A DNA stretch of 64,000 bases from contig NZ_LR593886.1 in assembly GCF_901538265.1 (NCBI RefSeq), positions 3,270,843 to 3,334,842 on the forward strand, in the 5' to 3' direction. Source of the stretch: Gemmata massiliana. Lineage in GTDB: Bacteria > Planctomycetota > Planctomycetia > Gemmatales > Gemmataceae. Below the pieces are notes generated by a model. The model worked only from the letters and a program-made list of their open reading frames with translations. It did not search any database and was not told where the DNA came from. Shown piece by piece: positions 35,498 through 44,275 of the stretch; position 1 is the stretch's first letter; each line of letters starts with the position of its first letter. A program made the translations under genes and the position numbers.

Positions 35498-36709
35498 ATG
35501 CCCGATGAGCCAATGAGTTGGTGGCGGCGCAACCAGAACGTGATCTGGACGCTCGTTGCGGTCGCCCTCGCCGTCGCGGTTGTACTGGCCTTAGCCGCAT
35601 GGGGGTTCCCGAACGCACCCGACGGTGGTAGCACCCTTCAAAAGACCGGGGTCTGGGTGCTCGGGCTCATGCCCGGGGTGCTCATCCTTCAGCAGTTCAT
35701 TCACATCCAACTGCACCGCGCTCTGCTGGTACGGGGGAGCCGGAACGAGTGGAGCGGTTCCGGGCCTGCTCCCGCGCGCCCCCAGAGCACGGGGAGCGCC
35801 AACGTCGGCCCCATGTACGAATCAGTTGCCGTCGTAGCCGAGGAGGACGTGCGGAGGGCCTTCTCCACACCGAGCATTATTGGTCAGTACGCCGGCCCGT
35901 TCATTACAGTTCTGATTATCGGCCCGGTGCTCGCGCACATTGTGGCCTTCGGGGCTTGGCTCGACAGTGAAGGGCGGATCTTCAGGACCGGCATCCAGTA
36001 CGGGGCGCTTGGGGCCTATGTGTACGTGCTCCTGAATCTGTCGCGCCGGTACTTTCACCGAGACATCACGAGCGGGAGCGCGATGTGGGCCGTGGTCACC
36101 CTCGCTCTCGGCCCGGTCCTCGGGGCCGCGGTCTGTCAAGTGTTAGAGAACGCCGGCCTCGAATCGACCGGTACCGCGGGCGCCACCCTGCCGTTGCCGC
36201 CGTGGGCGTTTCGTGGGATCGCGTTCCTGTCCGGAATGGCTCCTCGGTCCGTAGTCACTATTGTTCAGGAATTCTTCCGCCGGTTCCTGATCCGAACGAC
36301 GGGCGGGCAAAACTACACCCCGCGCTTGGTACCCCTAACACAGGTGCGCGGTATCACCGCGGACATTGAGGACCGCTTGCTCGAAGAGGGGATCGAGGAC
36401 GCGGTCGGGTTGGCGATGGCGAACCCGTACCGGTTGCTCCGTAACACCCCGTTCCACGAACGGCAGATCCTCACCTGGATGGACGAGGCCATCCTGATGA
36501 CCACGTTCCCGTTCAACTGGCAGCTATTTGAAAATGAGGGGATCACCGGGGCAATGGATCTAGTCGCAACCGACGGTCCGACGCTCGCTACCTTGGCGGA
36601 ATTGGTTAAGATGAAAGCGCCCCTGCTCCAGGCCGCGCATTCACGGCTCAAATCGAACGCTCAACTGGTACTCGTCATGGTCCTCTTCGCGAAGCAAGCG
36701 GGCCAGTAA
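35498..36709 (+). CDS. Polytopic membrane protein with HhH-like cytoplasmic domain
   Basis: 403-residue protein of unknown function. Hydrophobic segments at about residues 14-33, 48-66, 127-150, 165-180, 193-213 and 238-255 suggest five to six membrane helices. The C-terminal third is soluble. It includes TQVRGITADIEDRLLEEGIEDAVGLAMANPY, reminiscent of helix-hairpin-helix / DUF4332-like segments ('I.GI...a.rL...GI.tv..La'). A two-helix MxxF region follows. I chose the ATG at 35498 (MPDEPMSWWRRNQN), as 17 upstream residues look non-coding. There is no clear operon partner. A decayed MscS gene lies convergently downstream. Confidence 0.72.
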   Translation: MPDEPMSWWRRNQNVIWTLVAVALAVAVVLALAAWGFPNAPDGGSTLQKTGVWVLGLMPGVLILQQFIHIQLHRALLVRGSRNEWSGSGPAPARPQSTGSANVGPMYESVAVVAEEDVRRAFSTPSIIGQYAGPFITVLIIGPVLAHIVAFGAWLDSEGRIFRTGIQYGALGAYVYVLLNLSRRYFHRDITSGSAMWAVVTLALGPVLGAAVCQVLENAGLESTGTAGATLPLPPWAFRGIAFLSGMAPRSVVTIVQEFFRRFLIRTTGGQNYTPRLVPLTQVRGITADIEDRLLEEGIEDAVGLAMANPYRLLRNTPFHERQILTWMDEAILMTTFPFNWQLFENEGITGAMDLVATDGPTLATLAELVKMKAPLLQAAHSRLKSNAQLVLVMVLFAKQAGQ

Positions 36710-36898
36710 CGAAGGCACCTGTTTTCGGCAAAGGCACTTCGAGTGCATCTAGCGCACTCGACCGCTCGGCGCGACCCTCGATCAATCCACACCGCTGCAC
36801 CTCGACTGGGTAATTGGCCGAGTAGTGGTGCCGGAAAACAAGCGCACCGCGGAAGGGGCGCTTGGCCCGTGTCCCTCGAGGCCGCGGAATCGGTTTCG

Positions 36899-37218
36899 TT
36901 ACGCCTGAGAATTGACCGGCGCCCACGGGGTGCGATCGGTCCCGTTGCTCTCAATCGATTCGACCCGTTGCACCGGCAGGTGGCGCTGCCCCGGGACTGG
37001 AGCCACGTCAACAGTTGCTCCCGCACGTAGCATCGGAGATCCCACAGGCGCCCGCCGTCCGACGCGCTCACCAAGGCGCGTAACTCGACTCGCCCACCAG
37101 ACAGTTCCGTGACCTGCAAGTTGCTGGTCTTGCCGTTCCCGAGCCACACGTTCGCTGGGTCCGACAGCCACGCGGTAAGTCGATCGAGCATGAGCCGTTC
37201 CTCCGATCCTTCGGAACC
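36899..37218 (-). pseudogene. Decayed MscS mechanosensitive channel C-terminus
   Basis: On the minus strand the frame from a TGA at 37219-37221 reads EERLMLDRLTAWLSDPANVW, then LQVTELSGGRVELRALVSAS and WDLRCYVREQLLTWLQSR. This is the cytoplasmic C-terminal domain pattern of planctomycete MscS-family channels. Near 36985-36995, at a G/C run, the frame must shift to give GQRHLPVQRVESIESNG and a proper stop at 36899. The membrane part of the channel is absent upstream. This is therefore a truncated, frameshifted remnant. Confidence 0.65.
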
Positions 37219-37395
37219 TCAAATACCCGCGAAGCAGAACGCAAACACGATGCCGCGCGGATGGGCGCGGGCGCATGGAATTGGGCCATCGATTTGGTGT
37301 CGGGTAGGGTGTAGCGACGCAGATCGCGGTGGAATAGGATCTCGCGTGACTGGCGAGCAGTTCGTTCAGTTCGATTGTGATCCGTGAGGCCCTCC

Positions 37396-37815
37396 ATGTC
37401 ATCGACCGCGGAGCCGGTGCCACCCGCCCGAACACGTTGGCACGTGTGGTTGCTGTTGGCTTTGGCGGTACTCGTTGTGTTCGTAGGAGCCGCACTCTGG
37501 TTGTGGCAGCGGTACGACCCGTTCGTACACGAGCGCCCTGACATGCGCGAAGCGAAGGTGATTCTGGACGCGGCCCGCGTGCGCCCGCTCACCGACGACG
37601 AGTTCGAGCGCGCGATCGCGCTCCTGGACTCCCAAACCCCTGCGGTTCAGGTGTTCGCGATCGCGGCCATCGAAGCCGAGGTCGCGCGCCAGCCGGCCCG
37701 GCGCGAACGAGCGTTGGCCGCGCTGGAGCGCTTCCAGAAGTCCGCGCCCCCGGATACCCGACGTGCGTCTGGAACTGCGATCACCCGAATGAAGGGCGCC
37801 GAAAAACAACCGTAA
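37396..37815 (+). CDS. Small single-helix membrane protein
   Basis: 139-residue protein with one membrane helix (about residues 17-40). An extracytoplasmic or cytoplasmic helical domain follows, in which AVQVFAIAAIEAEVARQPARRERALAALERF looks like a HEAT-type helical pair. I do not recognise a family beyond that. I chose the ATG at 37396, 7 bases after GAGG; a GTG at 37384 is in frame. No partner gene is obvious. Confidence 0.65.
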   Translation: MSSTAEPVPPARTRWHVWLLLALAVLVVFVGAALWLWQRYDPFVHERPDMREAKVILDAARVRPLTDDEFERAIALLDSQTPAVQVFAIAAIEAEVARQPARRERALAALERFQKSAPPDTRRASGTAITRMKGAEKQP

Positions 37816-38001
37816 GAGGTTCTCTGCATATCTGGGGCCGGGTACAAGCCCCAACCGACTTCACTTCGCGAACGGGCGCACGCGATACCCAACTTCCGAC
37901 GTTTCGGGCCGCAGCGAGCTTCGCTGCTTCGGAGGTGGGATTGATTCGCGCGTGCGTAAACGAGAGCATGTTCGCGCGCCTTGTACCTCGGGGACACCTT
38001 C

Positions 38002-38391
38002 ATGCGGCACGTCTACTCCAGGGCCACCGGACTCGTGGCCCTGTCATTGGCCGCGCTGACGCTATTCGTTGAAGTCGGACTGGTGTCCACGGCGCTTGTA
38101 CCTCCGGTGCTCGGACCGGAGCAATCGGACATCGCCCGCGCGCGGGAACTGGCCGCGCGGCGGGATCAGGTCCGCGTGGGCTTGGGGGTACTGGTTCTGG
38201 GGACCGGGCTCGCCGGGGCCGCGGTATTGGTGACCCGCTGCAACAGTGGTGGGGGGAAACTCATTACAGCCGCGGGCTGTTGCTGCCTCGCGAGCATGGT
38301 CGCGTGGTTCGTTTTGGTCATCACGATCTACGGGAACAGCGTGCCAAAAGAACGAGATAACCCGAATTCGTTCACCGTTACGAGCGGTTGA
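38002..38391 (+). CDS. Small membrane protein with three helices
   Basis: 129-residue protein. Hydrophobic segments lie at about residues 10-35, 60-78 and 88-112. The middle contains a short charged loop (ARARELAARRDQVR) and a CNSGGGKLITAAGCCC Cys-rich stretch. No family is recognised. The ATG at 38002 (MRHVYSRATG) is preferred over an in-frame TTG at 37981. A clear terminator follows at 38456. Confidence 0.6.
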   Translation: MRHVYSRATGLVALSLAALTLFVEVGLVSTALVPPVLGPEQSDIARARELAARRDQVRVGLGVLVLGTGLAGAAVLVTRCNSGGGKLITAAGCCCLASMVAWFVLVITIYGNSVPKERDNPNSFTVTSG

Positions 38392-38455
38392 ATCGGGCGG
38401 GAACCAGAAACGAGAGGGTGGGATAGAGATCGAGTCTGATTAACTACAACGAAGG

Positions 38456-38485
38456 CCCCGGGATATTTCCGGGGTTTCTTCTTTT
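38456..38485 (+). terminator. Intrinsic terminator
   Basis: Arms 38456-38461 and 38469-38474 (CCCCGG/CCGGGG, 7-base loop) are followed by TTTCTTCTTTT. It lies 65 bases after the small membrane gene and separates it from the blaI operon. Confidence 0.8.
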
Positions 38486-38598
38486 GATCGAACCGGCAGA
38501 TCACGATCGCATCTTTGTCGGGCATTCTGTCCTCACGAACAAATTCCATTTTCTCGCGAGTGAGCATTGACATCGGTGCCCGACCGCGGATATCGTTC

Positions 38599-38614
38599 AC
38601 CTAAACTATTAGGT
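38599..38614. promoter_or_regulatory. BlaI-type operator dyad
   Basis: A perfect dyad ACCTAA (38599-38604), four bases, TTAGGT (38609-38614) lies 25 bases upstream of the blaI start, with a further partial TAGGTT half-site directly after it. BlaI/MecI repressors bind short dyads overlapping their own promoter, so this is a reasonable autoregulatory site. The assignment rests on position and symmetry only. Confidence 0.55.
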
Positions 38615-38639
38615 TAGGTTTCTCCTTCCGGGGGGTACT

Positions 38640-39026
38640 TTGGCCGAAGACCTGCCACCCAGTGAACGCGAACTCGACGTCCTGAAGGTGCTCTGGGAAC
38701 TCGGGACCGGGAGCGTGCGCGACGTCCACGAGCGCCTCGCGCCCGAACTCGGGCTGGCGTTCAACACCGTGCAAACGGTCCTCCGCAACATGGAGGACAA
38801 GGGGCTCGTCGGCCACCGGGCCGACGGCCGAACGTTCGTCTATTTCCCCAAACACACGCGCGAACAGGTCACGTCCCGGTTCCTGAACAAGGTGTTCGGC
38901 GGGGCACTGGACCAGTTCGTCCTCAGCATGCTCCGGGCGTCCGACGCCGCCCCGGACGAACTCCGGGAACTGGAAAAACTGATCGCCAAGGCACGGACCG
39001 AGAAGCAACGGAAGGGGGAGAACTGA
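38640..39026 (+). CDS. blaI: BlaI/MecI/CopY-family repressor
   Basis: 128-residue winged-helix transcriptional repressor. The N-terminal pattern LPPSERELDVLKVLWELG, the recognition-helix region FNTVQTVLRNMEDKGLVGH and the wing DGRTFVYFPKHTREQ are typical. The C-terminal dimerisation helices are LNKVFGGALDQFVLSML and ELEKLIAKAR. The start is TTG at 38640 with a GGGGGG-type ribosome site; no better start exists in frame. The stop is one base before the M56 gene's ATG, so the two are co-translated. The expected job is to repress this operon until the M56 sensor peptidase cuts it. Confidence 0.92.
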   Translation: MAEDLPPSERELDVLKVLWELGTGSVRDVHERLAPELGLAFNTVQTVLRNMEDKGLVGHRADGRTFVYFPKHTREQVTSRFLNKVFGGALDQFVLSMLRASDAAPDELRELEKLIAKARTEKQRKGEN

Positions 39027-39027
39027 A

Positions 39028-41841
39028 ATGTCGTGGGACGTTTTCACACCCGACTGGCTGGTCCGCGCCGCGGGGGGCGGGTTCGTGATTCTGGCGCTGG
39101 CGGCCCTCGCCGTTCGGCGCTGCCAGCAACCGGCCGACCGCGTTCGGATCGCGGGCCTGGCGCTCGTGGGGGCCGTGCTTGTTCCAGTCGTGGCGCTGAT
39201 CCCCGGTCTGCCGCAATTGTCTTTGGCCGTGCTCCCGATAGAGGTGGCACAGGCTCCAGTACCAGAACCCGCACCAGCGCCTCTACTTCCTCCTGTGGCC
39301 GTTGAAGATGCGCCGGCGTTCCGGCCGGCCTCTGAGCCGACGACCTCGTCTGTGGAACTGAAGACGCCAGCGCCCGTACCCGCATCCGCGCCCTCGACGT
39401 CACCAACCGCTGAGGCGACTCAGACCGTGGCACGCGCGGTTCAAGCGACGGAAGTCATCACTACCCTCGCGCCGGCCCCGCAATCCGCGTTCTCGGTCGC
39501 GCGCGTGGTACTGATCGGGTACGGTGCTCTTACGGGGGCATTCCTGGTCTGGTCGCTCGTGGGCCTCTGGCGCCTGTTTCTCCTCTGGCGGAGTACGCGC
39601 GAGGCGCCGGCTGAAGCCGTTGCTCTGTTGCGAGAGATTGCCGGTCCCGCGGCCGATTCCGCGCTGGTGCTTATTAGCGACCGGCTCGAATCGCCCGTTG
39701 CGTTCGGAGGGTGGCGCCCGATCATCGTTTTGCCCGCGTCCGCGGCCGGCGCCGAGGGGCGGAGCGCGCTGCGGTACGGCCTCGCTCACGAGTGGTCCCA
39801 CGTCGAGCGTGGCGACGTCTGGCGGTGGTACCTGGTCACGTTCGCGCAGGTCTTCCTCTTCTATCAACCGTTGTTCTGGTGGTTGCGGCGGCAACTGCGG
39901 CTCAGCCAGGACTATCTGGCCGACGCCCGCGCCGTCGATCAGTCCGCGGACCCCGTTGAGTACGCCGAATACCTCGTTACCCTGGCCCGCCGGCGGTTGG
40001 GGGTTCCGGGCCTGGCCCTGGGAATCACCGATCGCCGGTCCAACCTCACTCGGAGGGTTCACATGCTTCTCCTGAACCGCACCCCGATCGCGCGCCGGTG
40101 CCGGCTCGTCTGGACGTGCGGCGCGGCCCTACTCGCACTGGGGCTCGTCGCGAGCGTCTCGGCCATTCGCCTGACGGCGGGGGACGCGCCCGCCAAGTCG
40201 ACCGACGAGAAGAAGCCCGACGACGCGAAGAAACCGGCCACGCCCGCCAAGGTCGAAGGCGAAACGCTGAACTACACCGGCAAGGTAACGGACAAGGACA
40301 CCGGCAAACCGATCGCGGGCGCGACAGTGACCGTGCGCCGGTCGATCCTCGGTGACCCCGAGCAGAAAGAGACGAACCCCGTCCTCGAAGAAACCAAACA
40401 CACCACGGACGCGCAGGGGAAGTACTCGTTCGTGATCCCCCCCGAGCAGACGTCCAAGCGGTACCTGTACGTCGAGCTGGACGTCGAGCACCCGGATTAT
40501 GCTGCGCAAAAGGGCTTCGGGTACGCCCTGAGCATGATTCGCAAGAACGAGAAGCTCGGCGGCCGGCCGTTCTTCGAGAGCGTCGAAATGCGCCCCGCCA
40601 AGCCGGTGAACGGGATCATCAAAACGCCCGACGGCAAGCCTGCCGCGGGGGTCAAAGTGCAAGCGTACTCGGTCACGAACAAGCGGGCGAACGGCGCGTT
40701 CGAGTACGGGTCGTTCGTTGACGTCCGGACCGACGCGGAGGGCAAGTTCCGGCTCCCTCTAACGACCCCCGGGTGGGCGGTGTTGTGGCTGCTGCCAGAA
40801 GAGTTCGTGCCGGTTACGCACGTCCTCAAGGAGAAGCGAGGAGACCTCGGCACGTTCACGCTCCAGACCGGTCCGCGCTTGCGGGGGACGGTACTCGACG
40901 CGAAGGGGAAGCCGGTCGTCGGGGCCATCATTAATGCCGAGTCGCGGGATCACAACGAAGAGATCACCGAACCGGTTGCGGACAACATCAACCGCTCGGC
41001 GGTCACGAACGCGAAGGGCGAGTTTGCGATGCGCCCGCTCCCGCCGGGTAACTACGTGGTGAAGCCGGGCGATTACCAACGGGACGGGGCTCTCGATCGC
41101 AAAGACGCCAAATCGATCCCCGTACCAGAAGCCGTGTTCGCTGGGACCAAGGTCGTACTGAAGGCCGGCGCCGATCCGGAGCGGATCGAGGTCCGGGCGG
41201 TGCCGCACGTCACGATCGAAGCGCAGTACCTCGACAGTAAGGGCAAGCAGGCCCGCGGGCACAGTTGTCACGTGTTCGGGGAGGTCGACGGCGTACCCTG
41301 GTTCGGTGACGCGAAGGCCGATGCGAACGGTAAGGTGATCGCTCGTGTGCCGCACGGGATGGAAAACGTGCAGTTCAACCTGATGACGAACGAGCACGGA
41401 TCGCTCCGCTGGCGGAAGGCCAAGGGCGAGGAACTGAACAACAATCGTACCATCCGCCTGGGCACCCTCTCCGACGACGTGAAGGGCATCGAGATCGTGC
41501 GGTACACCGCGCCCATTCTGACCGTGAAGGTGGTCGCGAAGGACGGGACGAAGCTGGTCAAGCCGGCCGTCACCGCGATCTACGCATCCGGCAAAGGTGC
41601 TCTCGATGGCCGGTTCATTCTCCGCAACGGGCGCCAGTCGGACGTGTCGTTCGAGGAACAAGAAGACGGCCGGTTCCGGTCGAGCCAGATGTTCCCGGAC
41701 GACGAACTGACCATTTCGGGCCATGCGGAGGGGTATGCGGACAAATCCGAGAAGGTGAAGCTCGCCGAGGGAGCAACAAAGGAGATCGAAATCGTGCTGG
41801 AGAAGGCGCCCGCGAAGCCGGAAGAGGAAAAGAAGAAGTAA
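39028..41841 (+). CDS. M56 (BlaR1-type) sensor peptidase with carboxypeptidase-regulatory domains
   Basis: 937-residue inner-membrane metalloprotease. Membrane helices lie at about residues 12-30, 38-58, 155-178, 268-290 and 352-372. The zinc motif H254-E-W-S-H258 sits in the cytoplasmic loop, with the third ligand region SQDYLADARAVD downstream. In classic BlaR1 the sensor is a penicillin-binding domain. Here the C-terminal 550 residues are beta-sandwich, carboxypeptidase-regulatory-like (transthyretin-type) modules, e.g. YTGKVTDKDTGKPIAGATVT and PVNGIIKTPDGKPAAGVKV. The signal sensed is therefore probably not a beta-lactam. It directly follows blaI, which is its likely substrate. A Pro/Ala/Thr-rich insert separates helices 2 and 3. 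Confidence 0.9.
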   Translation: MSWDVFTPDWLVRAAGGGFVILALAALAVRRCQQPADRVRIAGLALVGAVLVPVVALIPGLPQLSLAVLPIEVAQAPVPEPAPAPLLPPVAVEDAPAFRPASEPTTSSVELKTPAPVPASAPSTSPTAEATQTVARAVQATEVITTLAPAPQSAFSVARVVLIGYGALTGAFLVWSLVGLWRLFLLWRSTREAPAEAVALLREIAGPAADSALVLISDRLESPVAFGGWRPIIVLPASAAGAEGRSALRYGLAHEWSHVERGDVWRWYLVTFAQVFLFYQPLFWWLRRQLRLSQDYLADARAVDQSADPVEYAEYLVTLARRRLGVPGLALGITDRRSNLTRRVHMLLLNRTPIARRCRLVWTCGAALLALGLVASVSAIRLTAGDAPAKSTDEKKPDDAKKPATPAKVEGETLNYTGKVTDKDTGKPIAGATVTVRRSILGDPEQKETNPVLEETKHTTDAQGKYSFVIPPEQTSKRYLYVELDVEHPDYAAQKGFGYALSMIRKNEKLGGRPFFESVEMRPAKPVNGIIKTPDGKPAAGVKVQAYSVTNKRANGAFEYGSFVDVRTDAEGKFRLPLTTPGWAVLWLLPEEFVPVTHVLKEKRGDLGTFTLQTGPRLRGTVLDAKGKPVVGAIINAESRDHNEEITEPVADNINRSAVTNAKGEFAMRPLPPGNYVVKPGDYQRDGALDRKDAKSIPVPEAVFAGTKVVLKAGADPERIEVRAVPHVTIEAQYLDSKGKQARGHSCHVFGEVDGVPWFGDAKADANGKVIARVPHGMENVQFNLMTNEHGSLRWRKAKGEELNNNRTIRLGTLSDDVKGIEIVRYTAPILTVKVVAKDGTKLVKPAVTAIYASGKGALDGRFILRNGRQSDVSFEEQEDGRFRSSQMFPDDELTISGHAEGYADKSEKVKLAEGATKEIEIVLEKAPAKPEEEKKK

Positions 41842-41849
41842 CGGTTCGC

Positions 41850-41885
41850 GCCCGCGACGAGTTCAACGGCGTTCGCGGGCTTTTT
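41850..41885 (+). terminator. Intrinsic terminator of the blaI-M56 operon
   Basis: Arms GCCCGCGA (41850-41857) and TCGCGGGC (41873-41880) are followed immediately by TTTTT. It lies 9 bases after the M56 stop codon. Confidence 0.88.
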
Positions 41886-41921
41886 GGGTGTGGTGGGTAT
41901 TGTTCGCGTGAGGAGTGCCCC

Positions 41922-44258
41922 ATGTTCCGCGCCGCTCTGTTACTCACCTTCGTTGTTGGCCCCGTACCCGCGCGAGCGGCGGAACCGGGCGGTTCTGTCG
42001 ACTTCGAGCGACACGTTATCGGTTTACTGAACAAGTCGGGGTGCAGTGCGGGTTCCTGTCACGGATCGTTCGGCGGGAAGGGCGGGTTGCGATTGTCGTT
42101 GTTCGGCGCCGAGCCGGAAAAGGATTTTCTCGCACTCACACGTGGCGGGGGCGGTCGGCGCATCAATTCGGCCGAGCCGGATCGAAGTTTGTTGTTACTG
42201 AAGGCCACCGGCCAGGTTTCGCACGGCGGCGGGAAGCGGTTCGCGGCTGATTCGTGGCAGGCCCGTGCCCTACGTAGTTGGATCGCTGCGGGCGGTCGGC
42301 GCGTCGCGGACTCGGGCGCGACACTTCGGCTCGAATTCACGCTCGCCGAGCACGTCCTCACGAAACCCGGCGAAACGGTTCAGTTGAGTGTGCGGGCGAA
42401 GTTCGCGGACGGGGCCGAAGCCGATGTGACCTCGTTCTGCGAACTCCGGGCGAAGGACGACTCGGTCGCTGACGTTTCACCGCTCGGCGAGGTGCGGGCT
42501 GCACGTCCGGGCGACACGGCGATCATTGCCAGCTATCGAGGGCTCACCGCGGTCGCCCGTGTCCTGGTGCCGATCGCGCGGACCGAACCGTACCCCGCAA
42601 TTCCCGAAGTCAATTTCGTTGATCGCGCGGTGTTCGCGAAATTGAAGCGCCTCAACGTGGTGCCCTCGGACCTCGCGTCAGACGAAGAGTTCCTCCGGCG
42701 CGTCATGATCGACGTGACCGGCGGGTTGCCTTCGCCCGACGAGGTGCGGGCGTTCGTGGCGGACGCGGACCCGAAGAAGCGTGAAAAGGTCATCGACAAA
42801 CTGCTCGCCAGTCCGCTCCACGCCGCGCTCTGGGCGACCAAGATGTGCGACGTTACCGCGTGCAACGTCGAAGCGATGGACGGTTCGCCGGACCAGCGCA
42901 CGAAACGTGCCCGGATGTGGCACGACTGGTTCCGGCACCGGTTCGCCACGAACGTTCCCTACGACCGGATCGTGCGCGGGGTGCTCACCGCGACCAGTCG
43001 GGAGGGGCACGCGCTCCGCGACTGGATCGACGCAGAAATCGAGCGCGAGCGGGCGGGCGAGAAGGGCGGCGCGTACCGCGACCGGGACACGCTCGACCTG
43101 TTCTGGCGCCGGTTCGAGGGCGAGGAGTATTTCCCGCTGGAAAAGATGGCGGAACTGACCTCGACCGCGTTCCTCGGGGTGCGGTTGGAATGCGCCCAGT
43201 GCCACCGGCACCCGTTTGACCGCTGGACGCAGACCGACTACCGGGCGTTCGCCAATGCGTTCGGCCGGGTTCGGTTCGAGAGCTCGCCCGATCTCACCGC
43301 GGCGGTGGTCGACCTTCTGGAAGAGCGCCGAAAACTGCCGCCGGGAAAGCTCGGCGCACCGATTCCGCGGTTGCGCGAAGTGTACCTCTCGGAGCGCCCG
43401 CGCCGGCTCCCGCACCCCGATACCGGTGCTGTCCTAAACGCGCGGGCGCTCGGCGGTCCGGAGTTGACCGGCGCGGACCCGCGTGAGGCGCTCGCCGATT
43501 GGGTGACGCACGCGGACAACCCGTTCTTCGCGCGGGCGTTCGTGAACCGTGTTTGGGCACACTATTTCGGAACGGGGCTGATCGACCCGGTGGACGACCT
43601 CGCGGCGAGTAACCCGGCTTCCAACGAACCACTGCTAAACGCACTGGCCGCGGATTTTGTCAGGAGCGGCTTCGATATTCGGAAATTGGAGCGGACGATC
43701 CTCGTGAGTCGCGCGTACCAGCTCTCCTCCGCGCCGAACGACACTAACCTGCGCGACCGCGGAAACTTCGCCCGATCGTATCCGCGTTCACTGATGGCCG
43801 AAGCGGTGCTGGACGTGCTGAACGACGCGCTCGGCACGAAGGAGGAATTCGGTGGGGACGCGCCGGCCGGAGCGAGGGCAATCGAGGTGGCGACGAACCG
43901 CGTGCGCGCGGGGCACGCGGCGCGCGTTTTCCAGGTGTTCGGGCGCCCGGCCCGCTCCTCTACTTGTGATTGCGAGCGGGCGAGCGGTCCCGCGCTGCCA
44001 CAAACGCTGTTCCTGATGACCGATCCCGTTTTGCTCAAGAAGATCACGGGCGGGCGGCTCGCGAAGCTCCTGGCCGCAAAGATGTCCGACGCGCGGATCG
44101 TGGACGAACTGTTCCTCGCCGCGCTCTCGCGCCTTCCCGATGCGAACGAGAAGACGACCGCACTGGAACGAGTGTCTGGCGCCCCGGACCGCGAGGCCGG
44201 GCTAACGGACGTGCTCTGGGCGCTCGTGAACACACGCGAATTCATCCTCAATCACTAA
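41922..44258 (+). CDS. DUF1549/DUF1553 planctomycete cytochrome-like protein
   Basis: 778-residue exported protein. It has a signal peptide (about residues 1-20) and a haem-like motif at C41-SAGS-C46-H47 (CxxxxCH, as in the planctomycete 'GCNxGxCHG' type). A bacterial Ig-like (BIG2) segment follows (FADGAEADVTSFCELRAKDDSVADVS). Then come DUF1549, with DVTGGLPSPDEVRAFVAD, and DUF1553, with FVNRVWAHYFGTGLIDPVDDLAASNPAS. A second CxxCH-like site is ECAQCHRHPFDRW. The usual partner, a DUF1501 protein, is encoded 17 bases downstream. The pair is expanded in planctomycetes and is suspected to act in carbohydrate or sulfatase-linked metabolism, but its biochemistry is unproven. Confidence 0.92.
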   Translation: MFRAALLLTFVVGPVPARAAEPGGSVDFERHVIGLLNKSGCSAGSCHGSFGGKGGLRLSLFGAEPEKDFLALTRGGGGRRINSAEPDRSLLLLKATGQVSHGGGKRFAADSWQARALRSWIAAGGRRVADSGATLRLEFTLAEHVLTKPGETVQLSVRAKFADGAEADVTSFCELRAKDDSVADVSPLGEVRAARPGDTAIIASYRGLTAVARVLVPIARTEPYPAIPEVNFVDRAVFAKLKRLNVVPSDLASDEEFLRRVMIDVTGGLPSPDEVRAFVADADPKKREKVIDKLLASPLHAALWATKMCDVTACNVEAMDGSPDQRTKRARMWHDWFRHRFATNVPYDRIVRGVLTATSREGHALRDWIDAEIERERAGEKGGAYRDRDTLDLFWRRFEGEEYFPLEKMAELTSTAFLGVRLECAQCHRHPFDRWTQTDYRAFANAFGRVRFESSPDLTAAVVDLLEERRKLPPGKLGAPIPRLREVYLSERPRRLPHPDTGAVLNARALGGPELTGADPREALADWVTHADNPFFARAFVNRVWAHYFGTGLIDPVDDLAASNPASNEPLLNALAADFVRSGFDIRKLERTILVSRAYQLSSAPNDTNLRDRGNFARSYPRSLMAEAVLDVLNDALGTKEEFGGDAPAGARAIEVATNRVRAGHAARVFQVFGRPARSSTCDCERASGPALPQTLFLMTDPVLLKKITGGRLAKLLAAKMSDARIVDELFLAALSRLPDANEKTTALERVSGAPDREAGLTDVLWALVNTREFILNH

Positions 44259-44275
44259 TCGAAAGGGTGATACCC

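Noticed and set aside
36661..36898. Continuation of the minus-strand frame as part of the MscS remnant
   Set aside because: After the frame change the MscS-like sequence stops properly at 36899. The rest of the original frame is Arg- and Cys-rich and overlaps the stop of the plus-strand gene.
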